Positions 28,077 through 36,972 are shown, counted from the first letter of the stretch. The stretch: DNA of 64,000 nt from DASZIT01 sp052143315 (GCA_052143315.1 JBKQTE010000054.1:62001-126000); one strand, 5' to 3'. Numbers and translations: made by a program. The notes: generated by a model not told the origin, from the letters alone.

Positions 28077-28756
28077 GGCGAGCCCTCTTCCGCCCGTCCC
28101 GACGTCGGCGCGCCGCCGAGGTCCGGCCCGCCGGAGAGGGAGCCGAGCAGCGCCGCCATCCTCCCGGCCGTGGCGAACAGCCCCTCGGCCGGCCGGCGGT
28201 CGCCGTCCAGATGGGTCAGGAGCTCGATCCCCAGGTAGAGGGCCACCACGGCGAAGGCCACCTCGCCCGGTTCGAGCAGCGGGGCGAACGGTGACCCGTC
28301 GAGGACCCGACGGGCGATCTCCTCGGTGAACCGCCTCCACGTCTCGATCCGCTCGGCGACGGCGGCTCCCAGCTCCGGCGACGTCGAGGCACCGGCGATC
28401 AGTTCGGCCAGCACGGTGACGTGGCCGGCGTCGAGGTCCTCGCGGAAGATCCCGATCCCCACCGTCACCAGACCCTCGAGGGTGGTGACTCCGGCCACGG
28501 CCGCCGAGTAGCGCTCCATGCGGACCCGGCTGGTCTCGTCGAGGGCCGCCACCAGCAGGTCGGCCACCGAGCCGAAGTGGTAGAAGACGAGCGCCTGGTT
28601 GCACTCGGCCCGGCGGGCGATCTCCCGGGCGCTGGCGCCGGCGAACCCCACCTCCCGGAGGGCGGCGATGGCCGCTGCCACCAGTCGGCGCCTGGTGCCC
28701 TCGGGGTCCCTGCGCTCCGAGCCCTGTAGCTGGCTGGTCGATCCGGCTTTGGCCAT
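28073..28756 (-). CDS. TetR-family transcriptional regulator
   Basis: 227 residues. The helix-turn-helix spans about 20-66 (AIAALREVGFAGASAREIARR, then ECNQALVFYHFGSVADLL). The C-terminal effector domain is hydrophobic and unassigned. It heads a two-gene operon with the NmrA-like oxidoreductase (4-bp overlap). A TetR-type palindrome upstream (28784-28799) suggests autoregulation. Confidence 0.9.
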   Translation of the reverse strand: MAKAGSTSQLQGSERRDPEGTRRRLVAAAIAALREVGFAGASAREIARRAECNQALVFYHFGSVADLLVAALDETSRVRMERYSAAVAGVTTLEGLVTVGIGIFREDLDAGHVTVLAELIAGASTSPELGAAVAERIETWRRFTEEIARRVLDGSPFAPLLEPGEVAFAVVALYLGIELLTHLDGDRRPAEGLFATAGRMAALLGSLSGGPDLGGAPTSGRAEEGSP

Positions 28757-28783
28757 GGATCGAGTATGTCTTAAGCGATTGGA

Positions 28784-28799
28784 TTAAGCAAGTGCTCAA
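28784..28799. promoter_or_regulatory. Putative TetR operator TTAAGCAAGTGCTCAA
   Basis: Sixteen bases with arms TTAAGCA and TGCTCAA around AG; a single mismatch breaks perfect symmetry. Positioned 28-43 bases upstream of the TetR ATG at 28756. A second TTAAGC lies at 28771-28776. Confidence 0.45.
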
Positions 28800-28831
28800 C
28801 TGTAAGACGGAGAGACTCCCTGGTGGGCGGT

Positions 28832-29653
28832 TCAGGAAGCGGGACCCGCCTGAGGATGGAGGAAGAAGAGCCCGGCGACGGTGTCGTCGAGGCCCAGTGC
28901 CACCCGCCCGGTGAGCCAGCCCCGCTCGAAGTGCATGGGCACGTCGACCACCCGATGGCCGCTGTCCACGCGCACGTCCGGCTCGCCGAACGCGGTGAAG
29001 GCACCGAGCAGCACGATCACCTGAGCCCAGGCCCCGGTCAGCATGCCGACGGGGGCGCTGGCCAGCATCCGGTCGTCGAAGTTCAACCGCACCTCGTCCC
29101 ACCGACCCTCGGCTGCCAACTCGAGGATCCACCGGCTCCGTTCGGCGGCGGCGCTCGCCCAACCGGCGAGGCCGGTCTGGGTGACCACCCTCGCCCACGG
29201 TGCGCCGAGCACGTCCCGGCACGTCTCCATCTGGCCCCGGTGCCGGGCCAGCTCCTCGTACAGGTGGACCAGGGCGCCGCCCTGGGTCCGGCCGAAGACC
29301 TCGTCCCTCTCCTTCTCGTCGATAGGGAGGGCGGGGGCGGCCAACGGGTCGAGGTGGGCCAGGTCCTCTCCCAGCTGTCGGCGTGCCACCCGGGTCCGCT
29401 CGGCCAGCGCCGCCACCGGGCCGGAGGCCACGAACTCGGCAGGGCGATGGCGCTCGATGGGACGGCCGGCGACGGCGTGGCCGGCCCAGTACTCCATCAC
29501 TCCCAGGCAGTGGCTGAGGATGACGTAGGGGGTGTTGGTCCCGTCCACGTCGGGGCGGCGATTGGCCAGCTCGTCGCCCAGCTCCTCCACGATGGCGACC
29601 ATCCCGTCCAGCGCCCCGTCGACGAACACCAGAAAGTCCTCTTTGGAGATCAT
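28832..29653 (-). CDS. DinB-like protein with DUF3887-type C-terminal domain
   Basis: 273 residues. The N-terminal half is a DinB four-helix bundle with VILSHCLGVMEYWAGHA and HLYEELARHRGQMETCRDVL supplying histidines for a metal site. The C-terminal part (from about 185, VRLNFDDRMLASAPVGML to GLDDTVAGLFFLHP) resembles the DUF3887 domain, a small NTF2-like fold. The enzymatic role is unknown; actinobacterial DinB proteins often use low-molecular-weight thiols. GAGGG precedes the ATG. Confidence 0.75.
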   Translation of the reverse strand: MISKEDFLVFVDGALDGMVAIVEELGDELANRRPDVDGTNTPYVILSHCLGVMEYWAGHAVAGRPIERHRPAEFVASGPVAALAERTRVARRQLGEDLAHLDPLAAPALPIDEKERDEVFGRTQGGALVHLYEELARHRGQMETCRDVLGAPWARVVTQTGLAGWASAAAERSRWILELAAEGRWDEVRLNFDDRMLASAPVGMLTGAWAQVIVLLGAFTAFGEPDVRVDSGHRVVDVPMHFERGWLTGRVALGLDDTVAGLFFLHPQAGPAS

Positions 29654-29794
29654 GCCCTCAGTGTTGCAGGAGCGGTCGGCGTCCGGAAGGCGCGCCAGTA
29701 GGCGCTGGGGATGGGGTCGACCCGGCGGACTCGAGCAGCCGCCCGTCGAGTCCTGCCACTGGCGCCGAGCCGCCCGGCGGCGCACGATGGGGAC

Positions 29795-30442
29795 ATGCCC
29801 GACACCCACCCAGCGCCGCACCCTCTCCCCACCGTCGAGGTCCTGTTCTTCGACGGCTTCGACGAGCTCGACTCGGTGGGCCCTTGGGAGGTCCTGTCGG
29901 GCGCCGGCTTCGACGCTCGCGCCGTCGGCTTCCCGTCCGGGGTCCGGACGGTGCGGGCGGCAAACGGACTGGCCGTCGGAGTCGACGGTCCCATCGGCGA
30001 GCGTCCCGGGCTGCTGGTGGTCCCGGGCGGTGGCTGGGTGGCCGGCGGGGAGACCGGGGTGCGGCCGCTGGTCGTGGCCGGCGAGCTCCCGGCTCTGATC
30101 GGCCGCCTCCACTCGGCGGGCACGGTCGTCGCCTCGGTGTGCACCGGGGCGATGCTGCTGGGGTCGGCCGGCCTGCTCCGGGGGCGGTCGGCGGTCACCA
30201 ACCGACTGGCCCTCGACGACCTGTCGGGCTACGGGGCCGAGGTCCACCCCGAGGCCCGGGTGGTCGACGACGGCGACGTCCTGACCTGTGGCGGCCCGTT
30301 GGCCGGCATCGACCTCGGCATCCGGATCGTCGAGCGCTACCTGGGCGGCGGGGCGGCAGCCGTGGCCACCGCCCGCTTGGAGCACGAGCGCCGGGGGCCG
30401 CTGCTGGTGACCGGCGAAGCGGTGTCCGGGGTCCCGGCCTGA
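29795..30442 (+). CDS. DJ-1/PfpI-family protein
   Basis: 215 residues. The nucleophile elbow SVCTGAMLLGSAG (C116) and the acidic residue in FFDGFDELDSVGPWEV define the DJ-1/PfpI group; the sequence is closest to the isonitrile-hydratase/AraC-amidase-like subgroup (RSAVTNRLALDDL). There is no C-terminal helix-turn-helix domain. It could be a hydratase, glyoxalase or stress protein. ATG 29795 follows GGGGA; the frame extends upstream to 29711 but that part is low-quality. Divergent from the DinB gene. Confidence 0.85.
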   Translation: MPDTHPAPHPLPTVEVLFFDGFDELDSVGPWEVLSGAGFDARAVGFPSGVRTVRAANGLAVGVDGPIGERPGLLVVPGGGWVAGGETGVRPLVVAGELPALIGRLHSAGTVVASVCTGAMLLGSAGLLRGRSAVTNRLALDDLSGYGAEVHPEARVVDDGDVLTCGGPLAGIDLGIRIVERYLGGGAAAVATARLEHERRGPLLVTGEAVSGVPA

Positions 30443-30512
30443 CCGGTCCGGCCGACCCAGGCCGACCCGGCGGGCCGGATATCCGGGTTCGGGTGTCTGG
30501 AATACTGACGCC

Positions 30513-31004
30513 ATGTTCGACGAGCTGCTCGCCGCCAACGCCGCGTACGCCTCCGACTTCGGCCTCCAGGACATCCCGCCGCGGGCGGGCAGGCACTTCG
30601 GCCTGGTGGCCTGCATGGACAGCCGGATCGAACCGTTGGTGATGCTCGGGCTCCGTCCCGGCGACGCCAAGATCCTCCGGAACGCCGGCGGTCGCGTCAC
30701 CGGCGACGTCCTCCGGTCGCTGGTGCTGGCCACCACCTTTCTGGAGGTGACCCACGTGGCGGTGATGCACCACACCGGGTGCGCGCTGGCCTACAACGAC
30801 GAGGCGAAGGTCCGGGCCGGGTTCACCGACGACCAGGCGGCCGACACCGAGGGGTGGGACTTCCTCACCATGCCCGACCCGGGCGTCGCCCTCGCCGCCG
30901 ACGTCGAGGCGGTGCGCAGCTGCGCCGCGCTCCCTCCGGGGGTGGCGGTGGAGGGATGGCGTTACGACGTGGGGACCGGCATCGTCCACCGGGTGATCAC
31001 CTGA
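30513..31004 (+). CDS. Beta-class carbonic anhydrase
   Basis: 163 residues, the short actinobacterial form. Interconverts CO2 and bicarbonate with a zinc held by C34 (ACMDSR), H87 and C90 (MHHTGC); the D36-R38 dyad beside the first cysteine is present. No signal peptide. Likely cytoplasmic and monocistronic; the next gene is on the opposite strand. Confidence 0.93.
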   Translation: MFDELLAANAAYASDFGLQDIPPRAGRHFGLVACMDSRIEPLVMLGLRPGDAKILRNAGGRVTGDVLRSLVLATTFLEVTHVAVMHHTGCALAYNDEAKVRAGFTDDQAADTEGWDFLTMPDPGVALAADVEAVRSCAALPPGVAVEGWRYDVGTGIVHRVIT

Positions 31005-31078
31005 GGGCGCCGGCCGGCCGCACCCTGTTCAACTCCCGCAGGATCGGGCGAGCCCGGGTCAGGCCTCGATGAGGGGTG

Positions 31079-31882
31079 TCAGAACCAGACCTTCGCCACC
31101 TCCATCGACGTGAACGGGCTCGAGTCCGTCTGCTGATCCTGGCAGTCGGCGTTCCAGTAGGGCTGCGCTGACACCGGTTGGTGGCAGTCGGCAAACGATG
31201 GGGCGGTGGACGATGGCTGGCACCCGTACGGGCCCAGACCACCCCAGGCGGCGCTGACGAAGAGGCAGACCTGCCCCGTGGAGAGCTGCATCGCCCACGG
31301 GTGGACCGAGGCCGTCGGTGGCTCGGTGGACGTGATCGATGTCACGGTGACCTCGACCACGTCCGCAGAGACCGGACTGGAGGGACAGACCAACGGCGCG
31401 GCGGTACCCTGCGGCCCCGCGAAGCACGGGTCGTAGATCCCGGGAGCAAAGCAGCGGTAGTAGTACTGCCCGTCCGCACCTCCGCCGTAACGAATGCAGG
31501 TGCCGGACGCCTGGCTCGTCACCTGGAGGCTGGGGTCGACCCCCGTCGCCGTGAACGGGTCGTACCGGATGTCCTGGGTGCCCTCTGGTGCGACGGTGGA
31601 GGCGGTGGGTGGCGTCGTCGTCGTGACAAACGGAGCGGTGGTCGTGGTGGGGACGGGCTTTCTCGATGCCGGGGTCGTATGGGATGCCGTCGGCCGCCAC
31701 AGGACAGACGTGCCGATGGCGGCCGCCACCACAACGACGGCGACGACGACGACGGCCCCGCGGCGCTCCCTACGACGCCTGGCGGTGGCGCGCAACGTCG
31801 GCCCCGACGGGAACGGCACGTTGTCGGCTCCGGCCGAAAGGCTGCGTAGACGACGTTCGAGGTCTTCTGGATCGTCGCTCAT
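31079..31882 (-). CDS. Single-pass membrane protein, probable anti-sigma partner
   Basis: 267 residues: a short cytoplasmic N-terminus, a basic cluster (RRRRERRG), one membrane helix (about 43-62), a Thr/Pro-rich linker and an exported Cys-rich domain (about eight cysteines). Its start overlaps the stop of the ECF sigma factor by four bases (ATGA), the usual layout for a sigma factor and its membrane anti-sigma factor. The N-terminal portion is short and lacks a recognisable zinc-binding anti-sigma domain, so the role is inferred from context. Confidence 0.6.
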   Translation of the reverse strand: MSDDPEDLERRLRSLSAGADNVPFPSGPTLRATARRRRERRGAVVVVAVVVVAAAIGTSVLWRPTASHTTPASRKPVPTTTTAPFVTTTTPPTASTVAPEGTQDIRYDPFTATGVDPSLQVTSQASGTCIRYGGGADGQYYYRCFAPGIYDPCFAGPQGTAAPLVCPSSPVSADVVEVTVTSITSTEPPTASVHPWAMQLSTGQVCLFVSAAWGGLGPYGCQPSSTAPSFADCHQPVSAQPYWNADCQDQQTDSSPFTSMEVAKVWF

Positions 31883-32388
31883 CCGGGTGCCTCCTCCGAC
31901 AAGATCTCGGCGAGCCGGGTCCTGCCCCTCGCCAGCCGCGCCTTGATCGTCCCAGCCGGGCTCTCCAGGCGGCTGGCAATCTGTTCGATGCTCAGCCCGA
32001 CGAGGTGGTGCAGCACGATTGCCTCTCGCTGCGCAACCGGCAGGCCCTGTAAGGCTCTGGCCAGGAGAACGCTGTCTGCGCTCGGCTCACCGACTTCGGG
32101 GGTGGGCCCGTGGCGTGCCCATGCCCGTAGGGAGTTCCGGGCTCGGTGCCACCGGTTCACCGCCAGGCGCGAGGCCGCCTGACGCACCCACGAAGCCGGG
32201 TCGTCGTACGTTGACACCAGGGACCAGTGTTGCCAGGCGCGAAGGTACGCTTCCTGGAGGCAGTCCTGTGCATCGCCCATGTCACCGCACATGGCGTAGA
32301 TCTGGCCCAGCAGCCTCCGACTGGAGGCCGCGCAGAAGGCGTCGAACTCCGATGCGGCGTCTTCGGCTGTCTTCCCTGCGCCGCCCAT
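31879..32388 (-). CDS. ECF sigma factor (SigE/actinobacterial type)
   Basis: 169 residues. Region 2 has LLGQIYAMCGDMGDAQDCLQ with EAYLRAWQHW after it; region 4 has LPVAQREAIVLHHLVGLS followed by IEQIASRLESPAGTIKARLARGR, a typical helix-turn-helix for -35 recognition. It directs RNA polymerase to a small regulon, probably in response to an envelope signal. ATG 32388 is the best start (GTGs at 32397/32400 are alternatives). The downstream overlapping membrane protein is probably its regulator; the exported repeat protein upstream (32513) is on the same strand. Confidence 0.88.
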   Translation of the reverse strand: MGGAGKTAEDAASEFDAFCAASSRRLLGQIYAMCGDMGDAQDCLQEAYLRAWQHWSLVSTYDDPASWVRQAASRLAVNRWHRARNSLRAWARHGPTPEVGEPSADSVLLARALQGLPVAQREAIVLHHLVGLSIEQIASRLESPAGTIKARLARGRTRLAEILSEEAPG

Positions 32389-32512
32389 CCCCGCCACCAC
32401 ACCTTCCGTTCCTCCGAGCCCGAAGGTTGCTTCTCGCCCATTCAATCGCACGTGGCGGCCCGCCGGATCCGCCGGCCCCGTGAGGCCACCACACCGGATG
32501 GCGCCACGTCGG

Positions 32513-33739
32513 TCAGGCGGCACTCCCATAGAACGGCGCGTTCCCGAACGCGAAGACACCACCGTCGGCGCCGACCAGCCAGTAGCCACCTCCGTCAGGT
32601 GTGCGGGTCATGCCGACGATCGGTGCAGCCGGTGAGGCCCCGATGCCTGGCAGCGACCCATGGAAGCCGGCGTCGCCGTAGGCGAAGACCCCACCATCGG
32701 TGCTCACCTCCCAGAACCCCCCGGCATCGGAGGTGACTGCCCCTCCCGACACCAGCGCCTCGATGGTCATGGGTCCAGGGATCCGATCTGACGGTAGTGT
32801 GGCGTCTCCCTCGGTCACGGGGGCATCACCAAACGTGGGAATCGCCATGTAGCCCTTGCCGCTGGGCGTCGCCAGCAGCGCGGTCACCGCCATCCCATTG
32901 CTCGGCGCCCCGTAGAAACCTGCGTCGCCGAATGCGTAGACCCCACCGTCGGCACCGACCAGCCAGTACCCATGCCCGCTGGGGGTGGGGGTGATACCGA
33001 CCACCACGCCGTAGGGCTTGGTGCCGCCACCCGGCAGCGACCCGTAGAACCCGGCGTCTCCGAACGCATAGACGCCGCCGTCCTGGCCGACCAGCCAGTA
33101 GCCATGCCCGTCGGGAGTGGTGGCGATGCCGCTGATCGGCGCAGCCGGGGTGATGCCCAGACCACCGGGACCACTCGGCAGCGCACCGTGGAACCCGGCG
33201 TCGCCATAGCTGAAGACCCCACCTCCGCTCTGCACCAGCCAGTAGCCCTGGCCGTCCGGCGTCGCCGCCATCCCCGCGAACCGGGTGGTCGGCTGGGCCG
33301 AAGAGGTGCCGGTCACCTCGAAGGTGGCCGAAGGCACACCCTGGCCATTGCAGTCAGGACCTTGGAGCTCCCACGGGCCGGGCGTCACGTCAGCACCGGG
33401 GTAGCCGCGGGTGGCCAGGTACCCGACGAACGGTGGGATCACGAAGCTCGCCGACCAACTGCCGTCCGCCGCCATCGGCGGGACGATGAACTCCACGGGA
33501 CCACTGGTCCCCTGTTCGAACTGCAGGAACGAGGTGCCGGAACAGCCCGACCCGGCGTTGCCCCGAACGGTCACCGTGGTGCCGACCGGTCCCGATGCAG
33601 GGGATATCGACAGGCTCGGGGCCGCCGTCGCTTGAGCCAGGGAGGGCGTGGCCACGACCAGCCCAGCAACGACGACCACTGCGGCTACCACAGCAACCAG
33701 GTGGCCTGGTCGGCTGGCGAGCTGATCTCGGAGTGTCAT
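32513..33739 (-). CDS. Exported protein: Ig/IPT-like domain plus degenerate 42-residue-type repeats
   Basis: 408 residues: signal peptide (about 1-38), an IPT/TIG-like beta domain beginning LSISPASGPVGTTVTVRG, then about six GYWLVG-x-DGGVYAFGDAGFYGSL repeats. The units are longer and more divergent than in the other two repeat proteins of this window, and the fourth is badly degenerate (GYMAIPTFGDAP). Extracellular, function unknown; the same-strand ECF sigma factor lies 125 bp downstream. ATG 33739 has GGAAGAG upstream; ATG 33754 is an alternative. Confidence 0.72.
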   Translation of the reverse strand: MTLRDQLASRPGHLVAVVAAVVVVAGLVVATPSLAQATAAPSLSISPASGPVGTTVTVRGNAGSGCSGTSFLQFEQGTSGPVEFIVPPMAADGSWSASFVIPPFVGYLATRGYPGADVTPGPWELQGPDCNGQGVPSATFEVTGTSSAQPTTRFAGMAATPDGQGYWLVQSGGGVFSYGDAGFHGALPSGPGGLGITPAAPISGIATTPDGHGYWLVGQDGGVYAFGDAGFYGSLPGGGTKPYGVVVGITPTPSGHGYWLVGADGGVYAFGDAGFYGAPSNGMAVTALLATPSGKGYMAIPTFGDAPVTEGDATLPSDRIPGPMTIEALVSGGAVTSDAGGFWEVSTDGGVFAYGDAGFHGSLPGIGASPAAPIVGMTRTPDGGGYWLVGADGGVFAFGNAPFYGSAA

Positions 33740-33978
33740 AGGGATCTCTTCCATTCGGGATACGGGTCTGCTCGTCGTAGGTGCCGGGCAGGCCCACTGT
33801 TGCAGGTCCCGGTCGTCCTGATAATTGCCCTTCATCTATGACACCGCTGGGACGCGTGGACGGTTGCATCAATTCCGGTGCTCCTGGTGGGCGGCGCCGT
33901 GGAGGCCGTTTCCATGCCGGCGAGGTCGGCGGGTCGCCGCCGCCCATCGGGCCGTGCGCGTCGGGCAGAGTAGGGACC

Positions 33979-35352
33979 ATGGCCAGCACTCGCGTCGTGG
34001 TCGACCGGCTCCGCGAGGTCGTCGGCCAGCAGGTGATCGTCGATCCGGAGGTGATCGCCTCCTACACCACGGACTGGACGGGACGGTTCGAGGGACGCTC
34101 GGTGGCCGTGGTGAGACCGGCTTCCACCGAGGAGGTGGCTAGCGTCGTCCTGGCCTGCCGGGAGCTCGGCGTCGCCCTGGTTCCCCAGGGTGGCAACACC
34201 GGTCTGGTGGGTGGCGGCGTGCCGCTGCACGACGAGGTGGTGCTCAGCCTCAGACGCCTCGACGCCCTGGAGCCGGTCGACACGCTGGCCGGTCAGGTCA
34301 CCGCCGGCGCCGGTGTCGGTCTCGGCACCGTGCGCCTGGCTGCCGGCGCCGCCGGCTGGGCCTACGGCGTGGACCTCGGGAGCCGAGACTCGGCGACGGT
34401 GGGGGGCACGGTCGCCACCAACGCCGGCGGGACGCACGTCCTGCGCTACGGGGACACGCGGGCACAGCTGCTCGGGCTGGAGGCCGTGCTCGGAACGGGC
34501 TCGGTCGTCTCCCACCTCGGCGGACTGGTGAAGGACAACACCGGCTACCACCTGCCCGGCCTGGTATGTGGCAGTGAGGGAACTTTGGCGGTCGTCACCG
34601 CAGCCAGGCTGCGTCTGGTGCCGGCCATGCCATGTCGGACCGTCGCCGTGCTGGCGTTCGCCACGGTGTCGTACGCGCTCGACGCGTCGGCGCTCCTCCG
34701 GCGGTCGCTCCCCACCCTCGAGGCCTGCGAGTTGTTTCTGGCGCCGGGGCTGGAGCTGGTGTGCACGGTGACGGGGATGCGGGCGCCGTTCTCCGAGCCC
34801 CACCCCGTCTACCTGCTCGTCGAGGCAGCCGATCACGCCGACCCCACGGAGGCGCTGGCGGCGGCCACCAGCTCGGTCGACGGCGTGATCGAGGTGGTGG
34901 TGGCCACGGAGCCGTCGCCGCGCGCCGAGCTGTGGCGCTACCGCGAGGCGCACACCGAGGCCATCAACACCCTGGGCCCACCCCACAAGCTCGACGTCAC
35001 CCTGCCACTCGGGTCACTGGCCGAGCTCATCGACCGGGTCCCGGACACGGCGCGAGCGATCGTTCCGTCGGCACGCACCTGGCTGTTCGGCCACGCCGGA
35101 GACGGCAACGTCCACGTGAACGTGAGCGGCCTCGCTCCCGACGACGATCGAGTGGACGACGCGGTGTTCCGTCTGGTCGCAGAGCTCGGCGGGAGCATCA
35201 GCGCCGAACACGGCATCGGGACGGCCAAGCGACGGTGGCTCCACCTGTCACGGACCGCCGCAGAGATCGCGGCGTTCCGGGCCATCAAGCAGGCCCTCGA
35301 TCCCGATGGTGTCCTCAACCCCAACGTGCTCCTGCCGGCCGAGGGGGCGTGA
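33979..35352 (+). CDS. GlcD-type FAD-linked oxidase (2-hydroxy acid dehydrogenase)
   Basis: 457 residues. The PCMH-type FAD domain (about 35-215) has VVRPASTEEVASVV, the phosphate loop PQGGNTGLVGG and VGGTVATNAGG; the C-terminal cap ends in WLFGHAGDGNVHVN and ISAEHGIGTAKR, with metal/substrate histidines as in D-2-hydroxyglutarate and D-lactate dehydrogenases. It likely oxidises a D-2-hydroxy acid and passes electrons to a quinone or flavoprotein. AGGGA lies three bases before ATG 33979; the frame is open further upstream. The S4-domain gene follows in the same direction. Confidence 0.9.
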   Translation: MASTRVVVDRLREVVGQQVIVDPEVIASYTTDWTGRFEGRSVAVVRPASTEEVASVVLACRELGVALVPQGGNTGLVGGGVPLHDEVVLSLRRLDALEPVDTLAGQVTAGAGVGLGTVRLAAGAAGWAYGVDLGSRDSATVGGTVATNAGGTHVLRYGDTRAQLLGLEAVLGTGSVVSHLGGLVKDNTGYHLPGLVCGSEGTLAVVTAARLRLVPAMPCRTVAVLAFATVSYALDASALLRRSLPTLEACELFLAPGLELVCTVTGMRAPFSEPHPVYLLVEAADHADPTEALAAATSSVDGVIEVVVATEPSPRAELWRYREAHTEAINTLGPPHKLDVTLPLGSLAELIDRVPDTARAIVPSARTWLFGHAGDGNVHVNVSGLAPDDDRVDDAVFRLVAELGGSISAEHGIGTAKRRWLHLSRTAAEIAAFRAIKQALDPDGVLNPNVLLPAEGA

Positions 35353-35449
35353 CGTCCGCTCGGGGTTCATCAACACGTCCCGGGGCGCCGTACTCGGTGG
35401 AGCTCCTGATCCATCCCACCGAGTAGCCCACCTGGGGGACACTGGGGCG

Positions 35450-35656
35450 GTGCGAGACGTGGCCATCCGCGACGACACGATCCGGCTCGGCCAGTTCCTG
35501 AAGCTGGCCGACCTGGTGGACGACGGCTCCGACGCCCGGCGCGCCATCGCCGCCGGCGAGGTGGCCGTCAACGGGGAGACCGAGCTCCGCCGGGGGCGCC
35601 AGCTGGGACGGGGCGACGTGGTCGCACTGGGTGGGGAGTCGGCCCGGGTGGCCTGA
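35450..35656 (+). CDS. Small S4-domain RNA-binding protein (YbcJ-like)
   Basis: 68 residues, consisting of one S4 domain: DTIRLGQFLKLADLVDDGSD, AIAAGEVAVNGE, then RRGRQLGRGDVV. Such proteins bind structured RNA, often ribosomal. GTG 35450 or GTG 35459 could be the start; the first has a GGGG stretch nearby. Ends 17 bp from the convergent quinone oxidoreductase gene. Confidence 0.82.
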   Translation: MRDVAIRDDTIRLGQFLKLADLVDDGSDARRAIAAGEVAVNGETELRRGRQLGRGDVVALGGESARVA

Positions 35657-35673
35657 CCGACGGTCGATCCCCG

Positions 35674-36696
35674 CTACGGCGTGAGGACGACCTTGCCAAA
35701 GTTGCGGGCCTGCCCCAGCTGCTCGTGGGCCTGCCCGGCCCGGTCGAACGGGAAGGTGGAGTCGATCACCGGGGCGATATCGCCCCGCTCCCACATGGCG
35801 GCCAGCTCGCCGAGAAACCGGCCGATCCGATCCTGCTCACCCCAGAGGTGGCCCATGTTCACCCCGAAGACCCCCTTGTTGGCCCCCATCAGCTGCAGAG
35901 GGTGGAAGACCGGTGTGGTGGCCAGCGCCTTCGGCAGGGTTCGCCAGGCCTGGCCGCGACTTGGGGCGTTCCCCGCCGCCAGGCCGAAGCAGAACAGCCG
36001 CCCCATCGGGGCCAGGCACCGGTAGCTCTTTCGGAACGAGGTGCCCCCCTGGGCGTCCAGGGCCACGTCCACCCCCCGGCCCCCGGTGATGCGGAGCACT
36101 TCGGCCTCGAAGTCCTGGGTCCGGTAGTCAATGGCGTGGTCGAGGCCGTGCTGACGGAGTCGCTCGTGCTTGCCGGCGCTGGCCGTCCCGATGGTGACCG
36201 CCCCCAGGTTACGGGCCAGCTGGAGGGCCGACAGGCCGACGCCGCCGCCGGCGGAGTGGATGAGGACGGTGTCGCCCGGGCGCACCGAGCCCAGGTGGTT
36301 CAGCATCACATAGGAGGTGAGGAACGTGACCGGGATCCCCGCCGCCTCGACCAGGTCGGCACCGACGTGGACCTTGGCCACCTGGCTGGAGGGAACCGTC
36401 ACCACGTCGCTGTAGCCGCCGAACCGGGTGAGGGCGATCACCCGGTCGCCCACCGCCAGGCCGTCCACCGCCTTGCCCACCCGGTCGAGCTCGCCCGCCA
36501 CCTCGTAGCCGACCACCATCGGCGGCGGGGAGGGAGCGTCGGGATAGAGGCCGGCCCGCGCCGAGATGTCGGCGAAGTTGACCCCGGCCCCGGCCACCCG
36601 GATGCGGACCTCGTCGGGAGCCGGCTCGGGGTCGTCCACCTCCCGAACGGTGAGCACTTCCGGTCCGCCGTACCGGGGGATCACGACCTGTCGCAC
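35674..36696 (-). CDS. Zinc-independent quinone oxidoreductase (MDR superfamily, QOR/VAT1-like)
   Basis: 340 residues. N-terminal GroES-like domain (IPRYGGPEVLTVREV, GVNFADISARAGLYP) and a Rossmann domain with SAGGGVGLSALQLARNLGA. No zinc-binding cysteine set, as expected for NADPH:quinone reductases. It reduces quinones or enones. GTG 36696 is chosen because the sequence becomes family-like there; the frame continues to 36744. The 33-bp dyad at 36844-36876 lies about 150 bp upstream, linking this gene to the Old Yellow Enzyme/TetR locus. Confidence 0.88.
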   Translation of the reverse strand: MRQVVIPRYGGPEVLTVREVDDPEPAPDEVRIRVAGAGVNFADISARAGLYPDAPSPPPMVVGYEVAGELDRVGKAVDGLAVGDRVIALTRFGGYSDVVTVPSSQVAKVHVGADLVEAAGIPVTFLTSYVMLNHLGSVRPGDTVLIHSAGGGVGLSALQLARNLGAVTIGTASAGKHERLRQHGLDHAIDYRTQDFEAEVLRITGGRGVDVALDAQGGTSFRKSYRCLAPMGRLFCFGLAAGNAPSRGQAWRTLPKALATTPVFHPLQLMGANKGVFGVNMGHLWGEQDRIGRFLGELAAMWERGDIAPVIDSTFPFDRAGQAHEQLGQARNFGKVVLTP

Positions 36697-36795
36697 CGCC
36701 CCAGTCCACCACAGACCCGGTGAGGCAGCCTTTGGTCGCCCCACACCACCCGTGGGTCCGGACGGGGTGGGTGGGACGGGGTGGGTTGGACGGAC

Positions 36796-36827
36796 GGACC
36801 GACGGACCGACGGACCGACGGACCGAC
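36796..36827. repeat. Four tandem GGACCGAC units
   Basis: Exact 8-bp repeats at 36796, 36804, 36812 and 36820, between the operator and the quinone oxidoreductase start. Copy-number changes would alter the leader by 8 bp per unit. Confidence 0.85.
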
Positions 36828-36843
36828 AGCGTTTTCCGGGGTT

Positions 36844-36876
36844 GTGTCAGCTCTGCCAAAATGGCACGTGTGACAC
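36844..36876 (-). promoter_or_regulatory. 33-bp double-dyad operator, copy 2 (quinone oxidoreductase)
   Basis: GTGTCA (36844-36849), TGCCA (36854-36858), TGGCA (36862-36866), TGACAC (36871-36876): both the inner and outer arms are perfect inverted repeats. Spacers are 4, 3 and 4 bp, identical to the copy at 24478-24510. It lies upstream of the minus-strand gene starting at 36696; no plus-strand gene follows. Confidence 0.65.
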
Positions 36877-36910
36877 CACTTCGAAAACTACCCTCCCCAT
36901 AGGTGGGAGC

Positions 36911-36972
36911 GTCACGGCCGCAGGGCCGGTGCGTCACGGCCGCAGGGCCGAAGAGTTGAGTCACGGCCGCAG
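36911..36972. repeat. Three direct repeats of GTCACGGCCGCAG
   Basis: Copies at 36911-36923, 36933-36945 and 36960-36972 (22- and 27-bp periods); the first two extend to GGGCCG. They lie just after the CAP lipoprotein gene and upstream of the dyad. Purpose unknown. Confidence 0.6.
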
